Below, in pieces: positions 39,992 to 50,500 of a DNA stretch of 63,112 nt. Made by a program: the position numbers and the translations under genes. The stretch's first letter is position 1; every line of letters begins with the position of its first letter. The notes beneath the pieces were generated by a model. That model had not been told where the DNA came from, made no database searches, and was given only the letters and a program-made list of their open reading frames with translations. This DNA is from a virus: IMG/VR virus record IMGVR_UViG_3300043446_002177, positions 1-63,112 of that record; one strand, written 5' to 3'.

Positions 39992-40999
39992 TTATACTAA
40001 ATTGACCCAAGAACCGTTTTCATAACCTTGGAACTTGCCAAGGTCTGAGTTATAAATTAACATTCCGTTAGCAACTGACATTGCATTTCTTGTTGCAGTA
40101 CTAATACCAGTTAATTGTAAACTGCTGCCAGTAACATAAACACTGCCAGCCATGACTATTCTACCAGTACCACTAGATGTTAATGTCAAGTTTGCATTTG
40201 AAGTAATAGTAGATAAACCATTTTGACTTAATCTAACATCACCAACAGTTAGAGTCGTGTCGGTAGGAATTGTAATATTTTTATTTGTTGCTAATGCACC
40301 CAATTGCCTAATTCTAAAAATACCATCCCCTGTAATTTCAGCATTTATTGCTGGAAATGCACCGTTGGCTGTTAAGAATCGTAAATTTGCTTGGACAAAA
40401 TTAGTGTTTGTATCTGCGGTAGCAGTTGATTGTATAGCACCACCTCCTAACACAGTAGTTCCGTTCCACGCACCAAATACAATATTTGCTAAACGATCTC
40501 CAGATAATACTTTAGTTTGTGCTAATGGACTTCCTCTAGATCTTAAAAAATTAAAATTTACTGCTTCTTGAGTATTATGATGTTGAGCAAATACTAAACC
40601 GTTAACTGGATTAGAACTGTATGTTCCTCTAACAATATAAAGATTCCCATCAAGTCCGCCTGGAGCATCTCCGATTACTGTTAAACCATTTGCTGGTGCT
40701 ATGTTTAAATTTCCGCTGGTGTTCGACACAACACCTGCAAGTAAAATTTTTCCAGTTCCGTTGGGATCAATTGATATATTTCCATTACTGGTTGAAGTTA
40801 TACTAAAACCGTTTACTGATAAGTTTCCTCCTAAGGTAGGACTAGTATCAGTAACGAGAGATGTTACAGGCACTCCGCCGGCAGTCGAACCGTCTCCAAC
40901 ATATACTTTTTTTGTATCAGTTGTGTAGAGCAATTCTCCCTCTGCCGGGTTTATTGTTGTTCTTAAGGAATTAACTCCTCGTCTAATTTGCAAAGCCAT
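39992..40999 (-). CDS. Tail fibre protein with Mtd-type N-terminus
   Basis: 335 residues. The N-terminus IRRGVNSLRTTINPAEGELL then KKVYVGDGSTAGG is the short receptor-protein head module found at the start of the Bordetella phage major tropism determinant and many fibres. The body is beta-rich with repeats such as ISIDPNGTGKILLAG and LTLTSSGTGRIVMAG. It ends with a small domain (GMLIYNSDLGKFQGYENGSW) common at fibre tips. AGGAG precedes the ATG. Confidence 0.75.
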   Translation of the reverse strand: MALQIRRGVNSLRTTINPAEGELLYTTDTKKVYVGDGSTAGGVPVTSLVTDTSPTLGGNLSVNGFSITSTSNGNISIDPNGTGKILLAGVVSNTSGNLNIAPANGLTVIGDAPGGLDGNLYIVRGTYSSNPVNGLVFAQHHNTQEAVNFNFLRSRGSPLAQTKVLSGDRLANIVFGAWNGTTVLGGGAIQSTATADTNTNFVQANLRFLTANGAFPAINAEITGDGIFRIRQLGALATNKNITIPTDTTLTVGDVRLSQNGLSTITSNANLTLTSSGTGRIVMAGSVYVTGSSLQLTGISTATRNAMSVANGMLIYNSDLGKFQGYENGSWVNLV

Positions 41000-41015
41000 T
41001 AATATCTCCTAAACC

Positions 41016-41603
41016 TTAAAATGATCCTAAATCTAGTGTAAATCCTTCCGGACTGGTAAAACTACCAAAATCTAATCCGCCACCACCTGTGGCAGTTACA
41101 TTTCCTGGGCGCCATAGACCTGCACTAAAAATCAAAGCCTGACCTTGTGTAGGAGCAGTTGATGCTACATTTGATAAACTGTTTAACGAATGATTTGATA
41201 AACTACTTACTTGTCCAGTTACATTACCAGTTACATTACCAGTTATATTTCCCGTTACATTTCCCGTTACATTTCCAGTTACATTGCCTGTATGAACGCC
41301 AGCAGTATTTCCAGTTACGTTTCCTATAACGTTTGCTGTTATTGTTCCAGTAGTTGCGACAGTAATAGTTGTTCCATTGCTAGTAACAGCAATATTTGTA
41401 CCGGCAGCAATACTTCTAAATTGTAAATTACCGTTAGATTTTGATGCAAATACAGGAGCACCTGCTCCTAAGTTTACACCATTGCTAGCGGTTAAGTTGT
41501 TTAAATAGTCAAAATTATCGTTAACTTTACCAAAGGCGGTGCGAAGATCATCGCCTGTCCCGTCGTTAGCATAGGTACCTAAGTTAATTGTTTGTAGTGA
41601 CAT
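41016..41603 (-). CDS. Short tail fibre with GNVT repeats
   Basis: 195 residues. The attachment module INLGTYANDGTGDDLRTAFG then KVNDNFDYLN opens the protein. The middle is a run of GNVTGN repeats (about eight), a triple-stranded fibre-like sequence. The C-terminus has LSNHSLNSLSNVASTAPTQG, a domain met at the end of phage fibre proteins. A late box (CTAAATA, 41624-41630) and GAGGG ribosome site precede the ATG. Confidence 0.75.
   Translation of the reverse strand: MSLQTINLGTYANDGTGDDLRTAFGKVNDNFDYLNNLTASNGVNLGAGAPVFASKSNGNLQFRSIAAGTNIAVTSNGTTITVATTGTITANVIGNVTGNTAGVHTGNVTGNVTGNVTGNITGNVTGNVTGQVSSLSNHSLNSLSNVASTAPTQGQALIFSAGLWRPGNVTATGGGGLDFGSFTSPEGFTLDLGSF
41206..41295. repeat. Tandem GNVTGN-coding repeat
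   Basis: A 12-base unit (CAGTTACATTAC and close variants) is repeated about seven times in the fibre gene. Perfect neighbours differ by only one or two bases, so the number of units can change by slippage and lengthen or shorten the fibre. Confidence 0.8.
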
Positions 41604-41623
41604 GTCTCACCCTCATTATAGTA

Positions 41624-41630
41624 TATTTAG
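41624..41630 (-). promoter_or_regulatory. T4-type late promoter box
   Basis: CTAAATA on the minus strand, 20 bases before the fibre gene's ATG at 41603; it overlaps the end of the desaturase gene. Confidence 0.5.
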
Positions 41631-42331
41631 TTGGTTTTGAGTTTTGCTAATCTAAGCGCCTTTAATATACGTATATAAACCCATCCTATGTCAAATTCAT
41701 ACCACTTTAAACTTAATTTTGCACTAGTGCCGTTGCCGTGATGATTGTTGTGCAGTTCTTCACCGCCTATCCATATGCCCCAGGGTAATAAATTACGGCT
41801 AGTATCCTTGACCTTGTAATTACGATATCCCCACCAGTGTGCTAGTCCGTTGATTACGCCAGCTGCCCAAATAGGAATCCACAGCATTTGTACACCCCAC
41901 ACTAATAACCCCCAAGGGCCAAAAAGAACAAGATCTATGATCAACATCAAAAGAATCCCTAGGATGGGGTGGGGTGTATAAATTCTGCGCTCTAGCCAGT
42001 CATTGGGCGTACCTATACCCAATTTCATAACTTCTGGGTCGCGTTTAGATTTAACATACAGGAAAGCACCGCCAAACAACACACGCCATATTCCGTAGAT
42101 TTTAGGACTGTGGGGATCAGCAGCCGTGTCAGCAGCCTGATGGTGCTTACGATGTACAGCTACCCATTCACGAGTATTCATGCCTGTAGTTAACCACAAC
42201 CAAAGGCGCATAGGATGACTTATAATAGGATGAAATGTTACTGAACGATGAGCCTGACTGCGATGTAAGTAAAGTGTAACACACATGATAGTTATGTGTG
42301 TCATTACTAATGTAATTAAAAATGTTATCAT
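41627..42331 (-). CDS. Fatty-acid (acyl-CoA delta-9 type) desaturase
   Basis: 234 residues, with at least three hydrophobic spans. All three His boxes of membrane desaturases are present: HRSQAH (with RSVTFH), HRKHHQAAD and HNNHHGNG, plus the HWWGYRNY segment. They bind the di-iron centre that puts a double bond into saturated chains. Bacterial SCD-type enzymes are about 280-300 residues, so this is slightly short at the N-terminus. A phage copy could tune host membrane fluidity. It starts four bases after a GTAAATA late-type box in a palindrome shared with the rightward gene. Confidence 0.88.
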   Translation of the reverse strand: MITFLITLVMTHITIMCVTLYLHRSQAHRSVTFHPIISHPMRLWLWLTTGMNTREWVAVHRKHHQAADTAADPHSPKIYGIWRVLFGGAFLYVKSKRDPEVMKLGIGTPNDWLERRIYTPHPILGILLMLIIDLVLFGPWGLLVWGVQMLWIPIWAAGVINGLAHWWGYRNYKVKDTSRNLLPWGIWIGGEELHNNHHGNGTSAKLSLKWYEFDIGWVYIRILKALRLAKLKTN

Positions 42332-42334
42332 AAT

Positions 42335-42353
42335 GTATTTACCCTATAAATAC
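42335..42353. promoter_or_regulatory. Palindromic divergent late promoter
   Basis: GTATTTA and TAAATAC form an inverted repeat around five bases. Rightward it reads TATAAATA (42345-42352), five bases before the ATG at 42358. Leftward it reads GTAAATA (42336-42342), four bases before the desaturase ATG at 42331. Confidence 0.7.
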
Positions 42354-42357
42354 TCCG

Positions 42358-42819
42358 ATGAATATACACGCAGATAAAGATTTTTGGATTAACTTAACGT
42401 GGCCTGCGGCTCCGAATAACGCAGATTACAAAGTATTTGAAAGTTTTTGCTATGGTAGAGTTTTATTGCTAGGTAGCACTAGATTGTTATTGCCGTTATG
42501 TACTGAAGCTTGGGACATAGAACCTAAATATGCTAATCCTAAAATAAAGAATAGAGATTGGTTTACATTAGTTGAACACTGGGATACAGTAATCATAGAC
42601 GGCGGGTTAGCGTTTGGAGAACAATTCTGTAAAGATCTGTTAAATGTAGTGCTACCAAACTGTGATAGATTTGTAGCCCGTGCTTTCTTAAATCCTAATT
42701 GGCCCACAAAGTATGCTGTGTACTTTCCACGCAGAGAAGAATTGACTCCTCAACCCGAAGAACACAATATTAACGAAATTTATACATTTTATATATGGAA
42801 CAACGACAAACAATCTTAG
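42358..42819 (+). CDS. Rossmann-like protein upstream of queC, unknown
   Basis: 153 residues. GRVLLLGSTRLLLPLCTEAWDIEP looks like motif I and the following acidic strand of class I methyltransferases (shown here as GRVLLLGST and TEAWDIEP), and DTVIIDGGLAFG like a later strand. The usual GxGxG is degenerate, so a true SAM-binding site is uncertain. It overlaps queC by 25 bases, so the two are co-expressed from the late promoter; a role in modifying a deazaguanine is tempting but unproven. Confidence 0.55.
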   Translation: MNIHADKDFWINLTWPAAPNNADYKVFESFCYGRVLLLGSTRLLLPLCTEAWDIEPKYANPKIKNRDWFTLVEHWDTVIIDGGLAFGEQFCKDLLNVVLPNCDRFVARAFLNPNWPTKYAVYFPRREELTPQPEEHNINEIYTFYIWNNDKQS

Positions 42820-43388
42820 CTATGTACTCGGGTGGGCTAGACAGCCTAGGTATGGTATACAAACTCTTAACCGAAGATCGGTACAAAGATTACGATGTAC
42901 ACATTCATCACGTTCATAACAAGAACGTAGAAAATAGACATGGTGCCGAAGCCATTGCTGTTGATATTGCTACAAAGGAATTAAAGAACTTGGGATTTAA
43001 GTTTGCCTACAGCGAAAGCGAAATAGGTACAGTTCCATTTGGCGATGACTTTATGTTCGATACAGACAGTATGAATTTCTTTGCTGGTTACGTTTGTAGC
43101 GTTAATCCTAACATCGTAAAAGTTGCCATGGGTATGCAGGCTAACGATGCTAATCAACGCCTAGAAGAACGACGTATCCGCGGTAATAAAATACTACAGG
43201 CATTCACTGGTGCTGAAAAAATTTACCCTGTGATGAACATGACTAAACGTGAGATATACGATATGCTACCAGAGTCATTGCGTAATATGTTTTGGAGTTG
43301 TAGACGTCCTGTGTACAGTGAAAAAAATATCGCACCTTGTGGAAAGTGCGATACTTGTATTACACTACGAGAGCAGGGTATTCGTTAA
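42795..43388 (+). CDS. queC: 7-cyano-7-deazaguanine (preQ0) synthase
   Basis: QueC turns 7-carboxy-7-deazaguanine into preQ0 with ATP and ammonia. The 197-residue protein has the PP-loop MYSGGLDSLGMVYKL at the N-terminus, VAMGMQANDAN in the middle, and the C-terminal zinc site FWSCRRP then APCGKCDTC. All four Cys are present. The start is the ATG at 42795, inside the upstream gene. It is rightward, while folE, queD and dpdA are leftward and far away, so the pathway is split over the genome. Confidence 0.93.
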   Translation: MEQRQTILAMYSGGLDSLGMVYKLLTEDRYKDYDVHIHHVHNKNVENRHGAEAIAVDIATKELKNLGFKFAYSESEIGTVPFGDDFMFDTDSMNFFAGYVCSVNPNIVKVAMGMQANDANQRLEERRIRGNKILQAFTGAEKIYPVMNMTKREIYDMLPESLRNMFWSCRRPVYSEKNIAPCGKCDTCITLREQGIR

Positions 43389-46300
43389 TCCCACGATCCG
43401 CCACTCTGTTGCCATGCACCGTCAGTGAATATCAAGGTACAGAATCCACGACTATCAAAATAACTGGCATTGGCATCATTTAATATTCTGAATGGATACA
43501 GTCCTCCGTTGGTACCGTTAAAACCTCCAACTCTGTAGTTGCCAACATCAACACTTACATTAGCAGGTGTTATGCCAGACTGCGGAACAAGATACATGAT
43601 CTGTCCTTCTACGCCATCGGCTAATGTGTAAAAACCATCAGCCAGTTTGTTGATAGATTTATTCAAATCTAATGCCATGGAATCATTTACAGAAGTCACA
43701 GTGATATTAGATGTGTTGCCAGGTGTTCCACCTAAAGAACCAGCATCCAACTGATCTATAACAGTATTAACTTCTATGTTACCTGGATAACTCACAATGG
43801 TATAGGCCGCTGTGCCACCGCTGACAACTACCGTATAAACTATGCCAACAATACTGCCTGTAAACGGACCATAAGAGCCGTCCGATAATGATACTCCGTA
43901 AGTTGAATCGCCAAGTGTAAGAGGAATGCCAGTGTTTGGAGTCGCTGTCTTGGTCACTGTGCTATTGACCACAGCACCTGGTAATGTTGTTGTACCATCT
44001 CTATCAAAATGCCATGTTAGAGTGCTGCCGTTTGCGTCATTGACGCCAATGGTAACCTTGGTATCTGCAGGTGATGGATCATTGGTGAAATCATCGGTCA
44101 TGTCATCGTAGGCACCAATCATGATGCCTGCCACTGGACCATATCCACCCTCGGGATATGTTTGACTACCACCCCACCATAGGCCAAGATATTCTGTGTC
44201 ATCTTTGGCCCACACAACACTTTCTTTGTCTCCCATGGGCTGTGGATCATTGGGCCACAGGGTGCCTATCAGTAGGTCTCCGGGGAACGTTGCTAGGCCA
44301 GTTCCACTGAAACTCCAAGTGTTTCCGCTGACAGCGATGTCTACAGTTGCTGGCGCAAATGGAGTATATGTTGGCGAACTTACTGTGAGTGGAAAGTCCA
44401 TAGACTGGTAATAACCAGTGGGCAAACCAATCCTAAAGTTTCCATCAGATAGACCAGTGTATGCTACTGTCTGTGGATCGCCGCCGCCGTTCATGGTGAT
44501 GATGTCTCCAGGAACAATGGTATTGAATGGTGCTATGTCTGGCACATCAACATACAACACATTCTGCAGATTGATTGTATCAATTAAGGCAATAGATATA
44601 GGAGGATGTCCAATCTGTGTTGTTTCTGCTGTAGAGTTCAGCGCCACGCCAAAGGCCAAGAGTAAACTGCCTGCCACGGTCAATTGACCAGCGTTGTCAA
44701 ACTTCCATTCAAATTCTTCGTTGGCACCTGTGCGTATGTAGACTTCACCGTTGTTGCCAGTGCCGTGTTTCTTACCGCCAAAGATGCGAACATCACCACC
44801 ATCACCGTTGCCACCTTCTACAGCATCACCGCCTCTGATTTCAACATAGCCACCAGTGGGACTATTGTTCCAACCTGCGGCGCTACCGCCTTCGATCTTT
44901 ACATAGCCGCCATCACTGTTTTGTCCCTGTCCACCGCGGACCTTGATGTCGCCACCCGAGCCACCGCCACCATCACTTTCGCCACCTACACCGCCCCAGA
45001 TGTAGACATCACCACCTTCGCCCGCGGTATTCTGTCCCCAGGTACCGTAGCCACGCTGTCCTTGTATGATGATGCGCTGTGCGTTAGGGTAAATTTGAGT
45101 GGAAGTAGATCCTGTGATAATGGTTTGGCCTTGATTAGTGCCCAGTTTTAATGTACTACCTTGTAAACCGTAGTTATAGTTCCAGCCTGTGCTACTAAGG
45201 TTTGGCAACTGTATGCTGCCATCAGGCATGAATTCCCAAGTCTTGTTGGTGTTGTCACCATCAGCTACAATTCTTACGCCATCTTCAGTGCCGTTGTTGC
45301 GTATCTCTACCAAGTCTTTACCACGAATACGCACATCGTCGTCGCCGTAGAGATTGATATCTCGCGATTGAACTTCAAATGATTCGTCCCTATCATTGAG
45401 GAAGAAACCCACTGTGTTTTCGCCACCCATGTAGAAACGGCTGCGGAATGTCACATAGAATCTAATTTCAGTTACTTCAGTTGGATCAGTGGCCGGAGCG
45501 TCTTCAGTATAGATATAGTTGTTGCTCCAGTTGGTGATTGTCTGTGGATCACCACCATTGATGCTCACTGTTTTTGACTGCCAACGACCAAGGTCGTTTA
45601 AGAATCTGCGGAAATCCACTTGATTGCTGTTGTTTGTATCACCGTTGTCAAACTGAATATAGCCATCATTGCCTGAAGTGACCCAGTTGGCAGTACCAGT
45701 CCAGGCCCAGGTGCCATAGTAAAAGTTATTTTTTACATCGTATCTAATCTCAGCACCATCTCCTGATTTTACTGCATTTTCAAACACATTGCCGTTGACC
45801 ACACGGAGATCGCCCAGCGTGGTTGCTGTTTTCTGTACAGATCCATCAGCAAAGGTAATGCCCAATCTGGTACCAGTTGGATCTATCTCTCTGCGAAGAT
45901 AAGCAAAACTACCACCGTTGTTTTGTCCCCAGTCAGTGAATTTCACTGTGTAGTATCTATCGTTGATGGTGTCGTGCATGAGCAGTTCAGCACCCACCAG
46001 GTGATTGCCTAGCTGTCCGTGTACAGCAGAATACAATGGTTTCCAGGTGCGTGTGGTGATATCAGTAAAGTCATCCCAGCCGTCATCATTCCACAACGTG
46101 CCTGTAGGAGTGTTGTCTGGATCCCATTCAGCATCCACTTCGCTGTTATAGATTCCACCTGCCTGGTCGCGTTTGATAGTGAGTCCTGGGCCTATTTCGT
46201 CACCTAGGTTGGTGTCGTCGGCACCACGCACAAAATAAACACCGTTGGATAAATCCAGCAGGGTACGAGTGTAGGAGAATCCTGATCTTCCATCTAAGGA

Positions 46301-47176
46301 TTGGTTAGCACCTCCACCATTGTTGGGTTGCCAAAAGTGAAATTTGATCTTGTAATATTTGTCATTGATGGTGTCGTGCATGACAAATTGTTTGTGTGTG
46401 ACCACTGATCCAATGTTTTGATCACAGGCCTCATAGAATGTTGTGTAGGTTCTTGTTTGCACATCAGTTAGATCGCCCCAGCCATCTGCATTCCACTCAG
46501 TGCCCAAAGGACTTTGGTTGCTGTTCCAGTTGGTTTCCACATTGTCTGCAGAGTTGTAGATACCGCCGTTGTTGCCACGTTTTAGAGTGAGCCCAGTGTC
46601 AATCACATCAACTGTGTTTATTTCATTATTAGGTCTTTCAAAATCAACAACTGTGCTCAACACATTGTTGTTGGTATAAGGAATAGTACCAGTAAGTTGT
46701 ACATTTGTAGCCGTGCCGTTGAATGTTCCGCCGCCTAATACTGAATTACCGTTGCTATCTTTAATATCACCACCTGCTGGTAATGAAAGGTCACCATTGG
46801 CGTCAAATACCCAAGTCTTGTTATTAGTTGATACAGTAACAGCACCATCACCGCCACTGTTATTTTGAATAGTTAGATCGCCGCCCTCTTCGGTTGTTGG
46901 TATATAAATGCTACCATCGGCATTGCCTTGTCCTGGTTGTATGTAAAGGCCATTACCTGTGCTGTTGTAGGCTGTGTCACCATTGAACGCCCACTGACCA
47001 GTATCGCCTCCACCACCTTCACTGGTTAGATAACTGAGCTGTGTCCAGGTACTGGTACCATCACCCATTTTGATTTTGTTGTTGGTAGTATCGTAGCCTG
47101 GTTCTCCCAATGCTAGTACAGGGTTTGCTGATGACCAGTTGGCCGCTGTATCTCTACGTAGTTTAATTTTTGCCAT
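43385..47176 (-). CDS. Large modular tail fibre / adhesin
   Basis: 1263 residues from the ATG at 47174-47176 (GGAG upstream). The N-terminus KIKLRRDTAANWSSANPVLA then IKMGDGTSTW is the same Mtd-type head module as at 39992. Residues about 190-440 hold a domain of roughly 115 residues twice (LKRGNNGGIYNS... and IKRDQAGGIYNS..., each with MHDTINDxYY). A Gly-rich beta repeat, GGDVYIWGG, GGYVKIEGG, GGYVEIRGG, GGDVRIFGG, follows. Base composition is clearly more GC-rich than in the flanking genes, suggesting acquisition of the body of this fibre. Confidence 0.75.
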   Translation of the reverse strand: MAKIKLRRDTAANWSSANPVLALGEPGYDTTNNKIKMGDGTSTWTQLSYLTSEGGGGDTGQWAFNGDTAYNSTGNGLYIQPGQGNADGSIYIPTTEEGGDLTIQNNSGGDGAVTVSTNNKTWVFDANGDLSLPAGGDIKDSNGNSVLGGGTFNGTATNVQLTGTIPYTNNNVLSTVVDFERPNNEINTVDVIDTGLTLKRGNNGGIYNSADNVETNWNSNQSPLGTEWNADGWGDLTDVQTRTYTTFYEACDQNIGSVVTHKQFVMHDTINDKYYKIKFHFWQPNNGGGANQSLDGRSGFSYTRTLLDLSNGVYFVRGADDTNLGDEIGPGLTIKRDQAGGIYNSEVDAEWDPDNTPTGTLWNDDGWDDFTDITTRTWKPLYSAVHGQLGNHLVGAELLMHDTINDRYYTVKFTDWGQNNGGSFAYLRREIDPTGTRLGITFADGSVQKTATTLGDLRVVNGNVFENAVKSGDGAEIRYDVKNNFYYGTWAWTGTANWVTSGNDGYIQFDNGDTNNSNQVDFRRFLNDLGRWQSKTVSINGGDPQTITNWSNNYIYTEDAPATDPTEVTEIRFYVTFRSRFYMGGENTVGFFLNDRDESFEVQSRDINLYGDDDVRIRGKDLVEIRNNGTEDGVRIVADGDNTNKTWEFMPDGSIQLPNLSSTGWNYNYGLQGSTLKLGTNQGQTIITGSTSTQIYPNAQRIIIQGQRGYGTWGQNTAGEGGDVYIWGGVGGESDGGGGSGGDIKVRGGQGQNSDGGYVKIEGGSAAGWNNSPTGGYVEIRGGDAVEGGNGDGGDVRIFGGKKHGTGNNGEVYIRTGANEEFEWKFDNAGQLTVAGSLLLAFGVALNSTAETTQIGHPPISIALIDTINLQNVLYVDVPDIAPFNTIVPGDIITMNGGGDPQTVAYTGLSDGNFRIGLPTGYYQSMDFPLTVSSPTYTPFAPATVDIAVSGNTWSFSGTGLATFPGDLLIGTLWPNDPQPMGDKESVVWAKDDTEYLGLWWGGSQTYPEGGYGPVAGIMIGAYDDMTDDFTNDPSPADTKVTIGVNDANGSTLTWHFDRDGTTTLPGAVVNSTVTKTATPNTGIPLTLGDSTYGVSLSDGSYGPFTGSIVGIVYTVVVSGGTAAYTIVSYPGNIEVNTVIDQLDAGSLGGTPGNTSNITVTSVNDSMALDLNKSINKLADGFYTLADGVEGQIMYLVPQSGITPANVSVDVGNYRVGGFNGTNGGLYPFRILNDANASYFDSRGFCTLIFTDGAWQQSGGSWD

Positions 47177-47177
47177 T

Positions 47178-47570
47178 TTATGCTCCGCCTCCGTCAACTG
47201 TTATTTCGGCTGTGTAATCCGTGGAGGCGTTACCTCCGTCTATTTCTAAAACTTGATCTCCAGTTACAGGGTCTCCGCCAACTGTGAGATTGCCACCTTC
47301 ATCTAAACTGATAGGCACATTGTTAATGTAAAGAGTGTTGAGTCCAACATATAAACTACGCCACTGCTTGGTAGGACTACCGATGTCGTAGGTACTGTCT
47401 TCTGCTGGTATCAGATTAGAATCAATGTTTAACGGATCAAATACAGTGCCATCTATACCCAATGCATTGTATAATTCAGTAAAGTTATCGTTAATCTTAC
47501 CGAAAGCCGTGCGTAAAGGGTCGCCGTTGCCCTTATCCGGCGTCCCTATGTTTACTATTTGTTTTGCCAT
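47178..47570 (-). CDS. Short tail-fibre/adaptor protein
   Basis: 130 residues. It begins with the attachment module (IVNIGTPDKGNGDPLRTAFG then KINDNFTELYNALG) and has ENSxYDIGSPTKQWRSLYVG-type strand (AEDSTYDIGSPTKQWRSLYV), a domain that often links fibre parts. It ends after an acidic beta segment. Almost the whole protein is attachment plus linker, so it may be an adaptor for the two large fibres that flank it. Confidence 0.65.
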   Translation of the reverse strand: MAKQIVNIGTPDKGNGDPLRTAFGKINDNFTELYNALGIDGTVFDPLNIDSNLIPAEDSTYDIGSPTKQWRSLYVGLNTLYINNVPISLDEGGNLTVGGDPVTGDQVLEIDGGNASTDYTAEITVDGGGA

Positions 47571-47590
47571 TTAATTCGCTCCACTTGTAT

Positions 47591-50500
47591 TTAAACTCTA
47601 CCTACGGCAATTTCAATAATGCCTGCTTCTGTATAATCTTTATCTTCTAATGCTTTGCCTATGATAGTGCCTATCTTAGGATCAATTGCTTTAGCAGCAT
47701 GTCCGACAATACCCGCAGTGGTCAACATGTCGCCTTTCTTAACACGCCCAACCACCTTACACGGTACACGACCTTGTAGTGCTACGCAACTTCTAGTACC
47801 AGATAGTTCACTGTTCATGATAAATCCTGGATTAGTTGTCACTACACCGGCTAGTCTTGTATCACCAAAAATATTTGTAGTAGTAACTTCTGCACTACCG
47901 CCAAAGATTAATACAGTACCTGGCTTGTACTCTTGATCACTACTATACCATTCTGCCAAGTCAGCAAATCTTGCTTGGGTGGCAGTACCTTGGAATAGCA
48001 CAGCATATAAATCACCTGCGGCATCTCTAGCTGCAATTGTATTGGCCTGCGCAGTTGTAGACGCTGCTCTAGCAGTCACTCCGACATACAAATTACTAGC
48101 ATTAGTTGCATCGGTTGCAGTTGTTGCACTGGTTGCAGTATTGGCGCTAGTTGCATTACCGCTTAGGTTACCACTGAACGTCACAGCAGTTAAATTACCG
48201 CTAGCATCTCGTACAGCCAAAGTATTTGCTGTTGCTGCTGTGTCAGCAGTACGGGGTGTACCGCTAACATAAACATTGGTTGCATTGGTAGCATCGGTTG
48301 CTGTACTAGCAGCCAACGAACTGCTTGGTCCTAGTGTAAACTGACCTTTTAGCGTTACCGGTGTAGTAGCTTCTGCACTACCAACTGCGCTGATTACTTC
48401 AACGCCACCTGGAGTTGTAAATTTAATTGTAGTACCACTAATACTGACAGCAGTGTTACCGCCTATTTTTAAACTGTTAACATCGATGTTACCCGAAGCA
48501 TCTGTACTAACAATACTGCTGGCAGCGCCACTAGTACTGATCTGTCTAATACCAAACGAACTAGCACCAAAACTAGCACCTTTAGTAAATGTATAACTGT
48601 AAGGTACACCTAACACTGCCGAAGCATTGAATTCATTATAGGTACCTTGCTTCAACACATTTTGTACAGTTACTTCCTGAGGAGCACTAGCACTACCACT
48701 AATGTTACCTAATACTGCACCATTGCCAACGTTTTCAATTTGTGCTTTTGTAATGCCGCCAGCCTTAACACTTACAAATCCGCTAGCTGCACTAAATGTT
48801 GCTGAATCAAAACTAGCAATACCCTTTGTGGCTGCACCGGCTGTTGCAGCCGCAGTCGCGTCTAACAGTGCCAGTTTGCTTTGTGCAATAGCTGCACTAG
48901 CGTTAACATCGGCATTAACGATTGTGCCTGCTACAATTTGTAAGTTTAACTGTGCATTGTTTAGTCCTATAACAACAGCATTAATCGAATGCAAACTACC
49001 TGCAATTGTGCTGTCTGCACTGGTTGTAAATCTTGCACGTACTATGCCTTGGAAAGTTACTTTGCCTGAGCTAGGTGCATTAACAGCTCTGCTGGTATAG
49101 CTGAATATTTCATCATCAATTTGGAAGAAACCAATTGCCGGCCATGCATTAATATTAGTGCTTGTATCTGTTATAATAATTCCGCTACTGACAAATGCCT
49201 GTGTGGTTCCTACAATAGCAGCGTCTAATGTACCGGTGTTTGTACTAGTTAATGTTGGAGATATATCACCAGCAATAGTTGCACTAACAACGCTACTATC
49301 AATACCACCGGTATAAACAACAACGTCTGCTTGAACTGGTGCTAGTGTAGCAACATCCTGCATTTCACTAAATTGATTGTATCTACCACTTTGGAAGTCA
49401 ACATAGGCTTTGTTAGCAGCATCTAAGTTGTCTGTTGGATTAGCTAAGTTCTTAACTTGGTAACCGCCCATTTGCAAGTTACCAGTCATGCCTAGTGTAC
49501 CAGTTAATGGTAAGTATCCAGGACCAATACGGTTTGGTACAGGCACTTGGCCGCCATTGTGATCTAGACCTAATCGTTTATCAATGTATGCTCTAGTTGC
49601 ACGTTCAACAGCTACCTTTTCTGTAGCGTTGGCTGTAAATGTATCGTCAGTTGAAAATTCATTTACTGTAACACCTTGTTTAAATCCTAGACCGTCTAAG
49701 TTACTTAGAGCAATACTAGCACTAAATGTAACAGTACCAGTACCCTGGTCTACTTTAAAAAACTTACCAACACGGAAAATACCGTTTTGGTCTGTGGTTA
49801 CATAAAACACACGACCTTTGTTTGTTTCAACAACTTCTTTAGTTTGGTCTGCAGACAGTGCAGGGTTACCGTAAATAGTCGACGGATAGTTACTAGTGTT
49901 AAATCCGCCAGTACCAATGTCTAAGAAGTCATGTCCTGTGGCTCGGCATGTTGAAATTTTAATTGTAATTGCACCACTTGAACCTGACGGTAAACCTGCT
50001 CTTAATGTTAAACTAGTATTACTTGGAAATGCCGCAGCAATACCACTGGCAGTTTGACTGTAATTGTTATTGTCGCTAACATCGGCAATAGTAATATAAG
50101 CTGGAATAACACCATTTACTGCTGTATAGCTTAAAATTTTATGAATTTTTCCTGCCCAGCTAAACAATAAGATTCCTGAATTAAATAAATCTCTAGTACT
50201 TTGTAGGGTTGTACCATCGAAGTCATAAATTGCAATTCTTGTGTCACCTATGGTTGCGCCCATAGTTTTGCTACCGCCTGCTACGGGATCAACTGTACTT
50301 AATTTACTATTAAAAGTAGTTGGTTTTAAATAATTGAAACTAGTATCAGCGGTTAAGATAGCTTGGTTAGAAGGCATTAAACTACCTTCTGAAGTACTAT
50401 TTCCATAAGAAATTAATCTATATGTAGTACCAGTTAAGTCATACTCTAGTGCAGTACTTGGTCTAGTTGGATTAACGTTTTCAATTCCGCTAAATCTAAA

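Noticed and set aside
41206-41295. CRISPR-like array
   Set aside because: The repeats are short, directly adjacent and in frame with the GNVT fibre repeat; there are no unique spacers.
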